Source of the DNA: Haloarcula salinisoli
GTDB taxonomy: Archaea; Halobacteriota; Halobacteria; Halobacteriales; Haloarculaceae
Reading direction: 5' to 3'
DNA length: 64,000 bases
Assembly (NCBI RefSeq): GCF_019599405.1
Contig: NZ_RKLQ01000001.1
Coordinates: 682,001-746,000, forward strand
A program made the translations under genes and the position numbers. The notes beneath the pieces are model-generated. The model did not search any database, was not told the DNA's origin, and saw nothing but the letters and a program-made list of their open reading frames with translations. Shown piece after piece: positions 52,815 through 61,505 of this stretch. The stretch's first letter is position 1. Each line of letters starts with the position of its first letter.

Positions 52815-53206
52815 TACTGGACACCTCGTTCTTGCTCGACCTCAAGGATGGCGACGACGCCGCGTTCGAGCGAGCGACCGCTCTGTACGACAAGGGTATC
52901 GTCCAGCGGGTCGCGATGCCATCGGTGTGGGAACTCCACTACGGTGCGGCGTACATCGATTCGGCCGACGAACGTCGTCGTATACGGAATCTCCTGTTGA
53001 TGTATCCCCAGGCCGATATCGACCAGGAGATGGCACGCAGTGGGGCCGAACTGCTGGCGAAAGCGGACCGTGAAGCTGATGGCGCGAGCGCGGTCGATAC
53101 TGAGGACGGATTGATAGGGGCCGTCGCGGAGCGATACGACGAGCCGGTTCTGACCGACAACGTAGACGACTTTGACCGGCTGGGCGTCGAGTACGAGACG
53201 TACTAG
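52811..53206 (+). CDS. vapC: VapC-type PIN-domain ribonuclease toxin
   Basis: The 131-residue PIN protein has acidic residues Asp4 (ILDTSFLLDL), Glu41 (SVWELHYG), Asp99 (TEDGLIG) and Asp116/Asp119 (LTDNVDDF), the usual Mg-binding set. VapC proteins cleave RNA, often tRNA or rRNA, when VapB is lost. Its stop TAG leads CGGGGCT/AGTCTCG (53207-53226), a wobble-containing stem that resembles the hairpin elements elsewhere. Confidence 0.88.
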   Translation: MILDTSFLLDLKDGDDAAFERATALYDKGIVQRVAMPSVWELHYGAAYIDSADERRRIRNLLLMYPQADIDQEMARSGAELLAKADREADGASAVDTEDGLIGAVAERYDEPVLTDNVDDFDRLGVEYETY

Positions 53207-53281
53207 CGGGGCTGAACGCAGTCTCGCTACTCGTCTCCTGCTGGACGATGACTGCGGGTCGGCGACGAGACGCCTCCCCGG

Positions 53282-54688
53282 TTACTCATCGCCCAGAATC
53301 CCCCGATGGGTCATCTTCTCCGGGTCCAGCACCTCGTCGACCTCGTCCTCGTCGAGGTACCCCTCGTCGAGCACGACCTCCCGAATCGTCTTGCCCTCGG
53401 CGAGGGCCTTTTTCGCGACCTTGCTGGCCTTGTCGTAGCCGATGGCGGGATTGAGCGCGGTCGCCAGCGCCATCGACTGCTCGACGCGCTCGGCGCAGTG
53501 GTCGGCGTCGGCTTCCAGCTTGGCGACGAACTTCTCTGCGAACACCTCGCTGCCGTTCGCGATGAGCCGCGCGGACTGGAGGAAGTTCGAGGCCAGCACG
53601 GGTTTGTAGAGGTTGAGGTCTATCTGGCCCTCGCTCGCCCCGGCCGCGACGGCGGCGTCGTTGCCGACGACCTGCTTGTGGAGTTGGTTCACCGACTCGG
53701 CGACGACGGGGTTTATCTTCCCGGGCATGATGGAGGAGCCGGGCTGGTTCTCGGGCTGGTCTACCTCGCCCAGTCCGTTGCGCGGGCCGGAGGCCAGCAG
53801 GCGCAGGTCGTTGGCGATCTTGTTCAGCGAGCCCGCCACGGTGCGGAGCGCCCCGTGGGCCTCGCTCATCGCGTCGTGAGCCGCCTGGGCCTCGAAGTGG
53901 TTGTCGGCCTCGCGGAAGTTGAGGTCGGTCTCTTCGCTGATGTACTCGGCCGCTTTCGCGGGGAAGTCGGGGTGGGTGTTCAGCCCCGTCCCGACGGCGG
54001 TCCCACCGAGTGCGAGCTCCGCGAGCCGGCTGTGGGTGTCCTCGACGCGAGAGATGCCCTTCTCGACCTGCGTGCGGTAGCCCGAGAACTCCTGGCCGAG
54101 CGTGATGGGCGTCGCGTCCTGGAGGTGGGTCCGGCCGGTCTTGACGACGGTGTCGAACTCGTCTTCTTTCTCCGCGAGCGCGTCACGCAGCGTCTTCAGC
54201 GCCGGAACCACGTCCTTCTCGACGGCCTCCAGGCTGGCGACGTGCATCGCGGTCGGAATGACGTCGTTGCTGGACTGCCCGAAGTTGACGTGGTCGTTGG
54301 GGTGAATCTCGCGGGTGCCGACCTCGCCGCCGTAGATTTCGGTCGCACGATTCGAGATGACCTCGTTGGCGTTCATGTTCGAGGACGTGCCCGACCCGGT
54401 CTGGAACACGTCGACCGGGAACTGGTCGTCGTGGTCGCCCGCGATGACCTCGTCTGCGGCCGCGACGATACAGTCGGCCTTCTCTTCGTCGACGAGCCCG
54501 AGGTCCCGGTTGGCCTGGGCGGCGGCCTTCTTGACGATACCGAGCGCGCGGACGAACCGCCGCCCGAAGGTCACGTCGCTGATAGGAAAGTTCTCGATGG
54601 CCCGCTGTGTCTGGGCCCCCCAGTAGGCGTCGGCCGGTACCTGCATCTCCCCGAGGCTATCCCGTTCGGTTCTGAACTCGTCGCTCAT
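53282..54688 (-). CDS. fumC: Fumarate hydratase class II
   Basis: A full-length 468-residue fumarase. The signature GSSIMPGKINPV contains the mobile loop serine and lysine, and GSGTSSNMNANEV, HPNDHVNFGQSSND and TGRTHLQDATPI are the other active-site regions. It hydrates fumarate to malate in the TCA cycle. Aspartate ammonia-lyase shares the fold but differs in these loops. The ATG at 54688 gives family length. A longer frame upstream is unsupported. Confidence 0.94.
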   Translation of the reverse strand: MSDEFRTERDSLGEMQVPADAYWGAQTQRAIENFPISDVTFGRRFVRALGIVKKAAAQANRDLGLVDEEKADCIVAAADEVIAGDHDDQFPVDVFQTGSGTSSNMNANEVISNRATEIYGGEVGTREIHPNDHVNFGQSSNDVIPTAMHVASLEAVEKDVVPALKTLRDALAEKEDEFDTVVKTGRTHLQDATPITLGQEFSGYRTQVEKGISRVEDTHSRLAELALGGTAVGTGLNTHPDFPAKAAEYISEETDLNFREADNHFEAQAAHDAMSEAHGALRTVAGSLNKIANDLRLLASGPRNGLGEVDQPENQPGSSIMPGKINPVVAESVNQLHKQVVGNDAAVAAGASEGQIDLNLYKPVLASNFLQSARLIANGSEVFAEKFVAKLEADADHCAERVEQSMALATALNPAIGYDKASKVAKKALAEGKTIREVVLDEGYLDEDEVDEVLDPEKMTHRGILGDE

Positions 54689-54882
54689 GTCTCGGGGGTC
54701 GGTCGCACAGTCGTAAAAGCCACCGGTCCGCGCCGCCGTCGCCAATTTTGCCGGCCACCGGGCGACCCGCTACGTCCAGCGGCCCAGCCAGGTCTGGACG
54801 ACCGACCGGACGACAACTGCGGCCGGCCGCACTGTCGTCTGTTCCGTCGGTTTTATTGAAATATAGGCTGAATTTACCCATA

Positions 54883-55842
54883 ATGGGTCGGGATTTTTCA
54901 CGACGGAACGTGTTGCGTGCCGGGAGCACCGCTGTGGGAACCGCTGTTCTGGGGAGCTTTGCCGGCTGTGCACAGTTCGACCAGTCCGCGAGCGGCGGGG
55001 ACGGCTCGAACGGCGAAGCGACCGAAACGGAAGCGGAAGCCGACGAGCCCACCGGGCCGTATCGGGCGTGGCTCCCGGAACCGGACGCCTTCGGCGAGGA
55101 CCACTACTATTTCTGGTATATCGATTACGCTCAGCTCCGGGCGAACGAGTCCCACTTCGACCCGGAGGTGTACGACGTGTACACGGAAGACGAAGCGCTG
55201 TTTGCGAGGTCCGACTTCTCTGCAGCGGACGTCGACGGGGCTGTCTCGCTCACCCCGGTCAACGACGGTAACACGTATGCCGTCGTCACCGGGAGTTTCT
55301 CGGCGACCGCTGTCGCGGATTCGCTCACCGAGAGGGAGTTCGAGGAAGACCGCGATATCGACGAGTACACAGTCTATCGGAACCCCGGTCGGGGCGAATT
55401 CGGCGTCAAGGACGGGACGATAGTCCTCACGGGTAACCCCGATTCGGACCACGTCCGAACACTCATCGAGACGAAAAACGGCGAGGTGTCACGCTACACC
55501 GAGGCGAGCGAGGCCATGGCGACGCTGTTGCAGCCCGTCGGTCCCGAGACGTTCGTCGGTGGGGACACGAGCGACCCATACACTGATGAGCAAGCGGAGC
55601 CGGAGAGTTTCCAGTTCGCCGGTCAGGTCGGGTACTCGTTCGGGGAGACAGTAGACGGTGACAGGACGACCAGGGAGATCGTCGTGCTGTTCGAGACGGC
55701 CGACGACGTCGACATGGACGCAATCGCCCAGTTCACCGGGAGCGACTGGTTCGCTACGTCCACCGACGTTTCCTCGAAGCAGGAGGGACGACTGGTTACC
55801 ATCACCGCCGAACTACCGACCGACGAGTTCTACGCCAACTAG
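54883..55842 (+). CDS. Tat-exported lipoprotein of unknown function
   Basis: A 319-residue protein. SRRNVLRAG is a Tat motif, and the signal ends in a lipobox FAGC with Cys29. A Glu/Thr-rich spacer leads to a globular domain of about 260 residues with repeated [16 protein letters not shown] and [14 protein letters not shown] strands. No enzyme motif is recognised. A TTTTATTGAAATATA stretch ends about 20 nt before the ATG. The stop shares CTAG with convergent FEN1. Confidence 0.8.
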   Translation: MGRDFSRRNVLRAGSTAVGTAVLGSFAGCAQFDQSASGGDGSNGEATETEAEADEPTGPYRAWLPEPDAFGEDHYYFWYIDYAQLRANESHFDPEVYDVYTEDEALFARSDFSAADVDGAVSLTPVNDGNTYAVVTGSFSATAVADSLTEREFEEDRDIDEYTVYRNPGRGEFGVKDGTIVLTGNPDSDHVRTLIETKNGEVSRYTEASEAMATLLQPVGPETFVGGDTSDPYTDEQAEPESFQFAGQVGYSFGETVDGDRTTREIVVLFETADDVDMDAIAQFTGSDWFATSTDVSSKQEGRLVTITAELPTDEFYAN

Positions 55843-56819
55843 GTCCAGCGGTCCAGCCCGGTCTGGACGACCGACTCGTCGATTCGCTCGAACCCGCGGC
55901 GGACTTCCTCGGCGTCGACCTCCCACTCCTCCGTGACGAACGCGCGGGCGGCCTCCAGGTCCGGGTCCAGCTCCGTCGGAATCTCGTAGTCGTCGCTCAC
56001 GGTGGGGTCGAGAAACAGCGACCGGATGCGGTCGGCGTGGTCGATATGGTCGCCGCGTGCCTCCAGCACGGCGAAGAGGTCGCCGTGCTCGTCGAGCAGC
56101 TTGACGGCGGTCTTCGGGCCGATGCCAGAGATACCCTCGTTGAAGTCCGTCCCCATCAGGATGGCCGCGTCGACCAGCTGCTCCCAGGTCAGTCCCGTCG
56201 ATTCCAGGGTCGCCTCGAAGTCCATCAGCTCCGGGTCGCCACTGGAGGTGAGCTGTCGCAGGGTGTATGGCGCGCCAAAGAGCAGGGCGTCGTAGTCCTC
56301 GGTGCCGACGTAGTCCACGTCGCCCTGCCGGGCCATGTAGGCGGCCTGCCCCTCGCCCTCGGCGGGGGCGTCCACCACTGGGACGTCGAGCAGTTCGAGC
56401 AGGTCCCTGGTCGTCTGGACGATGGTGTCGGTGAGTCGCTGCGTGCGCGAGTCGAGCTTGGCCACCCGGACCGAGTCACCGGCCTCCCGTGCGTCTTCCA
56501 GCTCCTCCTCGTACTTCTCGCGCTGTTCGCGACGTTTCTCGACCTCGTCGTCCTTGAGTTCGGTCACGGCACCGTCGAAGACGAAGACGGGAGTGAGGTC
56601 GTGCTCGAAGAACTTCGGGAGCCCCTGGACGACGCCGATGAGGTTCGCCACCTCTTCGCCGTCGTCGGTGGTGTACTTGTGGTCACTCGTGAACTTGACC
56701 GTCGTCGTGAGATACCGGTAGAGCCAGTTGTGCGCGTCGACGGCGACGACGTTGCCGTCTAAGTCCTCGAAGGCCACGTCCTCGATGGCCGCAAGCGAAC
56801 GGAGGTCAGCGTTTCCCAT
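55839..56819 (-). CDS. fen: Flap endonuclease 1 (FEN1/XPG family)
   Basis: The 326-residue protein has the N-region [13 protein letters not shown], the [13 protein letters not shown] metal site, the internal region [13 protein letters not shown] and [10 protein letters not shown], the H2TH motif [16 protein letters not shown] and a C-terminal QTGLDRW that fits a PCNA-interacting peptide. It cuts 5' flaps during Okazaki-fragment and base-excision repair. The final residue is Thr rather than the usual aromatic of the PIP motif. Confidence 0.95.
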   Translation of the reverse strand: MGNADLRSLAAIEDVAFEDLDGNVVAVDAHNWLYRYLTTTVKFTSDHKYTTDDGEEVANLIGVVQGLPKFFEHDLTPVFVFDGAVTELKDDEVEKRREQREKYEEELEDAREAGDSVRVAKLDSRTQRLTDTIVQTTRDLLELLDVPVVDAPAEGEGQAAYMARQGDVDYVGTEDYDALLFGAPYTLRQLTSSGDPELMDFEATLESTGLTWEQLVDAAILMGTDFNEGISGIGPKTAVKLLDEHGDLFAVLEARGDHIDHADRIRSLFLDPTVSDDYEIPTELDPDLEAARAFVTEEWEVDAEEVRRGFERIDESVVQTGLDRWT

Positions 56820-56965
56820 TGCCAGTCGTTGTGTGGACAGGCGCTTGAATCTCCCGGGAGCGTCCGGCCGGCAGGCCGACTGGACTCGGGCACCGAGTCG
56901 TTACGGCTGGCCGACATCAAAAGACATTTGCTGTCACACTGTGGCACATCTCTGACAGTCGTACG

Positions 56966-58483
56966 ATGAGCAACGGTCCCCAGCGGTCTTCCAGCCGTTC
57001 CACTCGCCGGGCCCTCCTCCAGGCCGTCGCGGGCAGTGGGCTGCTCGCGACCGGCGTCGCCGAGTACAGCGGGAGTCGCGGCTGTAGACCGGCCGACCAC
57101 GACCTCTCGGAGCAGACCGGCTCTGACCCCGTGGAACGCTGGCGGTTCGAGCGAGCAGACGAGCAGTTCAGCGCGCCGACCGTCGTCGACGGCACCGCCT
57201 ACGTCGGCGGCGAGTCGGCGATATACGCTATCGATACGAGCGACGGGAGCCAGCGGTGGCGCTTCGAGACCGACTCCAGCCCCGTTTCTGCGCCGACGGT
57301 CGCCGACGGCACCGTCTTCGCGGCAGACCGGCTCCTCTACGCGCTGGATGCCGAGGACGGCAGCGTGCAGTGGCGGTACGAACCCATCGGTCTGTAGTGG
57401 GAAGCCCCGACGGTGGCGACACGCGGCGGGACGGACACGCTCGTTCTGGGCGCCGAAGGCGATACCCTGTACGCGCTGGACGCCGAGACCGGCGATGTTG
57501 CATGGCGAAAGTGGGCAGACGGTCGTATCTCGGCTGCCCCGACAGTGGTGAACGACGCTGTCTATTTCCCCGGAGACGAGCAGCAGCTCTACGCGGTCTC
57601 TGTCCAGGACGGCCAGGGACTGTGGCGTCACGACCTCGATGCAACTGTGGCGGCGTCCCCGACTGTGGCGTACGGCACCGTGTTCGTGGCCGGCGGTCCC
57701 ACGTTAGAGGCAGTCGACACGAGTGATGGGAGTCGACGGTGGAAGACCGACGTCGAGTACGAGTTCGAAACGGCACCGACTGTGCGAGACGGGACGGTCT
57801 ATGTCACCGGTTCGGAGTACCGCTGTGGTCCATACCCGTTCGTGTACGCGATAGACGCCACTGACGGCACCGAACGGTGGTCGGTCGGGGCAGAGGACCA
57901 TCCCGGGACAGTGCCGACAGTCGCGGGCAGTCGACTGTTCCTCGCAGACGACGGGTATCTGTTCGCGATAGATGCGGTCGACGGCACCCTCGTCTGGAAG
58001 CGACAGTTCGACGACATCGGAACGTCGCCGACAGTGGTCGACGGTGACATCTACGTCTGTGGCGACGGGCACCTGTACGCTCTGGATGGCCACATCCAGC
58101 GGTCGGCCGACGCCTCGCGGGCGATACTGGGTGGGGTCGGCCATCACGACGAGTGGCGCTACACCGGCGACACGCTCGCCGAGGCCGGGATGGACGCGAG
58201 TGCGTGGCCGCCCGAGGACGCCTGGCCGCCGACGGTCGAGATGCAGACGGAACCGCCGGAGCCGACGCCCAGACCCACGCCGACGCAAACCCGGACGGCA
58301 GAGGCTGGCCAGTCCTCGCCCACGTCGACCGACCCGGCGACACCCGAAAATGCCTCGTCGACGCCGACCGGCACAGCCCAGTCGACGACCGGCGGCGACG
58401 GGCCGGGGTTCGGTATCGTAGGCGCGCTCGCGGGGCTCGGTGGCGCCGGCTACCTCCTCCGGCAACGCACCGACGAGGAGTAA
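56966..58483 (+). pseudogene. PQQ-repeat surface protein interrupted by an in-frame amber codon
   Basis: The frame is open over 505 codons except for TAG at 57395-57397, between WRYEPIGL and WEAPTVA. The product would have a Tat-like start (TRRALLQAVAGSGLLA), seven or so PQQ-like beta-propeller repeats (APTVxDGTxY, LYALDAEDG), a Thr/Pro-rich stalk (about 425-480) and a PGF-type C-terminus (GPGFGIVGALAGLGGAGYLLR) of the archaeosortase class. A single base change (TGG or CAG to TAG) would explain the break. Residual coding bias after the stop is normal, so the event looks recent or it is a sequencing error. Confidence 0.75.
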
Positions 58484-58491
58484 CCGACCGC

Positions 58492-59040
58492 TCAGCCCGG
58501 CGGGTCGACCACAGCCGGCGGCTCGCTGTCCAGTTTGGCCGCCAGAAACGCCCCCTCGTCCGCTGAGAGGTCTCGTTCGCTGAACACCGAAAGCCCCGAC
58601 TGATACCGCTCGGTGCTCCGGTCGCCGGGCCATTCGAGGGTGAGCTCCGCGATACCGGCTTCCTCACCGGTGAAACAGAACCCCGCACGATAGGAAGCTT
58701 CGTAGGAGTAGGGATTGTTCGCCGCGATGGTGACCCGCTCGTAGCCCCGTTCCCTCGCCCGTTCGCGCACAAACCGTAACAGCCGCGGTCCGAGCCCCTC
58801 GCCCTGGCGGTCGCGCCGGACGGTGATGTAGCGGATACAGAGGGTATCGGAGTCAGTCCGGTCGTCGTCGAACGCCGCGGCGGCCACGACACCGTCGTCG
58901 CCCACGACGGCCTTCCCAGTCGAGGTCATGACGAACTTGCCGGCGTAGGCGAACTCCCGGTAGTCCAGGCGGAGGGGGTGCTCGTCGTCGGGCCAGCCCA
59001 GCAGCGCGAACTCCATACCCATCGTAGCGGCGCCCGTCAT
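58492..59040 (-). CDS. GNAT family N-acetyltransferase
   Basis: A protein of about 182 residues with GNAT motif A, RDRQGEGLGPRLLRFVRERARERG, of which the acetyl-CoA P-loop is QGEGLG, and motif B around YSYEASYRAGF. The C-terminal AELTLEWPGD region ends the fold. The substrate is unknown. Three close in-frame ATG codons (59040, 59022, 59016) make the precise start uncertain. Confidence 0.8.
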   Translation of the reverse strand: MTGAATMGMEFALLGWPDDEHPLRLDYREFAYAGKFVMTSTGKAVVGDDGVVAAAAFDDDRTDSDTLCIRYITVRRDRQGEGLGPRLLRFVRERARERGYERVTIAANNPYSYEASYRAGFCFTGEEAGIAELTLEWPGDRSTERYQSGLSVFSERDLSADEGAFLAAKLDSEPPAVVDPPG

Positions 59041-59137
59041 GTAGTTCCCACCCCAACGTTGCGCTTCGCTGCGGGCGAGGGCCCGCGAGCACGGCGGAAA
59101 ACGGGAAACCGAAGTACGAGGAGTTCCAACCCCGGAT

Positions 59138-59554
59138 ATGAGCGTAGCGACGGCCGACCGGAGCCGTATCGACCTCTCCCAGAAGACGGCCCTGCTGGCG
59201 GCCGGTGACCTCGCCGCGATACTGGCGTTCATCGTCCTCGGTAGCTCCTCGCACTCGTACGGACCGTTCGATGTCGTCCACATCGCCGGGGCGTTTGCCC
59301 CCTTCCTCGTCGGCTGGCTCCTGGTGGCCGGCCCCGCCGGCCTCTACGCCAGCGACGCTCCGGGGACGCTCGCGAACTCGACGCTCGTGACCCTGCTCGT
59401 CTGGATCGTCGCCGTCGCCATCGCCCAGGCGCTCCGGGCCACGGGCCTCTTTCCCGGGGGCGCCGCGCTCACCTTCGCCGTTGTCTCGGTGCTCGTTGGC
59501 GGGCTGTTGCTCACGCTGTGGCGCATCGTTGCGACGGTGACACTCGCGAGATAA
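59138..59554 (+). CDS. DUF3054 family membrane protein
   Basis: The 138-residue protein has four membrane helices (AGDLAAILAFIVLG, GAFAPFLVGWLLVAGPAGL, LVTLLVWIVAVAIAQAL, AVVSVLVGGLLLTLW) with a conserved acidic residue in the first. DUF3054 occurs in actinobacteria and haloarchaea and has no known function. It is divergent from the GNAT gene. Confidence 0.82.
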   Translation: MSVATADRSRIDLSQKTALLAAGDLAAILAFIVLGSSSHSYGPFDVVHIAGAFAPFLVGWLLVAGPAGLYASDAPGTLANSTLVTLLVWIVAVAIAQALRATGLFPGGAALTFAVVSVLVGGLLLTLWRIVATVTLAR

Positions 59555-59607
59555 TCGACCGTAGAACTGTTCGGTTCGTCAGCGGCGGTCCGCCCGTGTG
59601 GCGACAG

Positions 59608-59775
59608 TTACCGGAGGTCGGCTACGTCGAGGGACGTCGACGACTGGATCCACGCCTGATGGTTCTCCCGGTCGTAGATGACGAACTCCTCGTCACCGAT
59701 GTTCAACTCGGCGTATCGCCGTGCCGGTTCCTCGCTTCGGGCGTCGTTCGTATCGTCCGTGGCGTTCGTACTCAT
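59608..59775 (-). CDS. DUF7331-type small protein
   Basis: A 55-residue protein from ATG 59775. It has a disordered acidic N-terminus (STNATDDTNDARSEEPARR), then YAELNIGDEEFVIYDREN and ends SSTSLDVADLR. Small haloarchaeal proteins with the pattern RYAELxIGDEEFVIYDRENHxAWIQS form family DUF7331. No function is known. The frame ends in TAA. Confidence 0.72.
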   Translation of the reverse strand: MSTNATDDTNDARSEEPARRYAELNIGDEEFVIYDRENHQAWIQSSTSLDVADLR

Positions 59776-60219
59776 TGGTTTCGCCGGGGCAGACCCCGGG
59801 AACTCCCTCCAGTGCTTGCTATCTCGTTACCGACTATAAGCACTCGGACCCAGTTATCATTCGATAAAATAACGTCCGCACCCGAATCAAAAGGGTGGAT
59901 GACCGATTTCACATTCTGAAAACGGCGTATACGCCGGACGCTGACAGGTGCGTTTCCGACCGGACGATGCGGTCATCTGTGGGTGTGGGTTATACCCACA
60001 ATAGGTATCAGAACGAAATGCGGTCACGAGCGCTTCTACGTCAGTATATCGACAATCTCGTCGTCTGGGTTTTGGCGTCGACCACTCGCCCATATCTTCA
60101 TAACTTATGAAAATAGCACCAATATTAATCGGAAGAAGTATCTGGTGCCTACAAAAAATCCTATGCAAGATTTACGCGAAACTCTTATGTACCCCTCTCC
60201 CATAGTATAATTTACAATC
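59776..60219. other. AT-rich intergenic region with a short palindrome
   Basis: About 440 bp of lower GC than the neighbours. A perfect inverted repeat GTGGGT-TAT-ACCCAC is at 59985-59999. Long frames here have no recognisable product. TATA-like segments near 60182-60190 (CTTATGT) suit the small membrane protein at 60220. No gene is supported. Confidence 0.5.
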
Positions 60220-60438
60220 ATGACGGGTTATTACGACATTGTTCTCGGGCTTATCCCACTTGCTATGGCCGGTATCACTGGCGTCCTCGTCCTGGCCGGC
60301 TTCGCGCTGACGACGGCGATTCCGCTGGCGTCGGTCGTCGCCGTCGGCCTCATCGGCCACGCCATGTTCGTGAACGCACCGGTCGACCCCGTCCCGACCG
60401 AGACCGTTCAATCCGACCCGGTCCAGACCGCAGACTGA
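60220..60438 (+). CDS. Small haloarchaeal membrane protein
   Basis: A 72-residue protein with two membrane helices (VLGLIPLAMAGITGVLVLAG and LTTAIPLASVVAVGLIGHAM) and an acidic Thr/Pro-rich tail. The start MTGYYDIVLGLIPLA and the GLIGHAMFVNAPVD segment are common in haloarchaeal genomes, but I know no function. Confidence 0.78.
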   Translation: MTGYYDIVLGLIPLAMAGITGVLVLAGFALTTAIPLASVVAVGLIGHAMFVNAPVDPVPTETVQSDPVQTAD

Positions 60439-60509
60439 CCCCGACCCTCTCGCCTCTCGTTTTTCTCTCGCCCATCGCCGTTAAGTCGCCGACGGACCTA
60501 CTGTCTGCT

Positions 60510-61505
60510 ATGTCGACCGCCCTCTTTCTGTCGAGTGCCGAAATCGCCGAGCTGGCTCGTCCCGAGGAGTACGTCGACCCGGTCCGTGCGGGCTACCGAG
60601 AACGCGGCCACGGCGCCCCGGCGGAGCCCCGGACGACGCTGTTTTCCGACGCCCCGGCTGGGATGCTGACTGGCTATCTGGCCATCCTCCCGGAGACGGG
60701 CGCGATGGGCGGATACACGTACGCCGCCGGCTTCGAGGACCGGGACGCCCACTTTGCCCTGCCTCTCTTCGACGCCGACTCCGGCGCACCGCTGGCCCTG
60801 CTGGACGGCGCGAGCATGAACCCCCACAAGACGGGTGCAGCCGGTGCCGTCGGCGTCGACGCCCTGGCCCCGGTCGACGCCTCGGACCTGGCAGTCATCG
60901 GGAGTGGCACCCAGGCCCGCGGCCAGCTCCGGGCGACCGCGACGGTGCGGGAGTTCGACCGCGTCGAGGTGTACTCGCCCACGCAGTCACACCGCCAGGC
61001 CTTCGCTGCCGAGATGAACGAGGAGTTAGACGCCACCGTGGCCGCGGTCGCCTCCTCGGCTGCCGCCGTCGAGGGCGCTGACGTCGTCATCACCGCGACC
61101 AACGCCGACGAGCCCGTCTTCGATGGTGAGATGCTGGACCCAGGGACCCACGTCACGGCGATGGGACAGTACCACCCGGGCAAACGCGAACTCGATACGA
61201 CGACCATCGAGCGGGCGACCTACGTCCCCGACCTCCGCGCCCGTGTCACACAGGACGCCGGGTCGTTCATCCACGCCGTAGAGGAGGGGGTCGTCGACGA
61301 GGACCACGTCCACGCCGAACTCGGCGAGGTGCTCGTCGGCGATGCACCCGGACGGGAGTCGCCCGACGATATCACCGTCTTTGACTCCGGCGGGACGGCT
61401 ATCGAGACCGTGGCCGCGGGCAAGATGCTGTACGACCGCGCCGTCGAGGCGGGCGTCGGCGAGGAGATCGACTTCGCGCCCGCGAGCGAGGCGATGGACC
61501 GCTAG
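60510..61505 (+). CDS. Ornithine cyclodeaminase / mu-crystallin family protein
   Basis: The 331-residue protein has the family Rossmann motif VIGSGTQARGQL and the preceding GASMNPHKTGAAGAVG, which contains the catalytic Lys/Thr region. Another landmark is GSFIHAVEEGVV. Members include ornithine cyclodeaminase, alanine dehydrogenase (in Archaeoglobus) and ketimine reductases. The substrate is not predictable. It shares a CTAG with the convergent presenilin-type protease. Confidence 0.83.
   Translation: MSTALFLSSAEIAELARPEEYVDPVRAGYRERGHGAPAEPRTTLFSDAPAGMLTGYLAILPETGAMGGYTYAAGFEDRDAHFALPLFDADSGAPLALLDGASMNPHKTGAAGAVGVDALAPVDASDLAVIGSGTQARGQLRATATVREFDRVEVYSPTQSHRQAFAAEMNEELDATVAAVASSAAAVEGADVVITATNADEPVFDGEMLDPGTHVTAMGQYHPGKRELDTTTIERATYVPDLRARVTQDAGSFIHAVEEGVVDEDHVHAELGEVLVGDAPGRESPDDITVFDSGGTAIETVAAGKMLYDRAVEAGVGEEIDFAPASEAMDR

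Noticed and set aside
57395-57397. Pyrrolysine-type reading of the amber codon in the PQQ protein
   Set aside because: No pyl genes are visible in the window, haloarchaea are not known to use pyrrolysine, and the protein is not a methylamine methyltransferase. A mutation or sequencing error is simpler.
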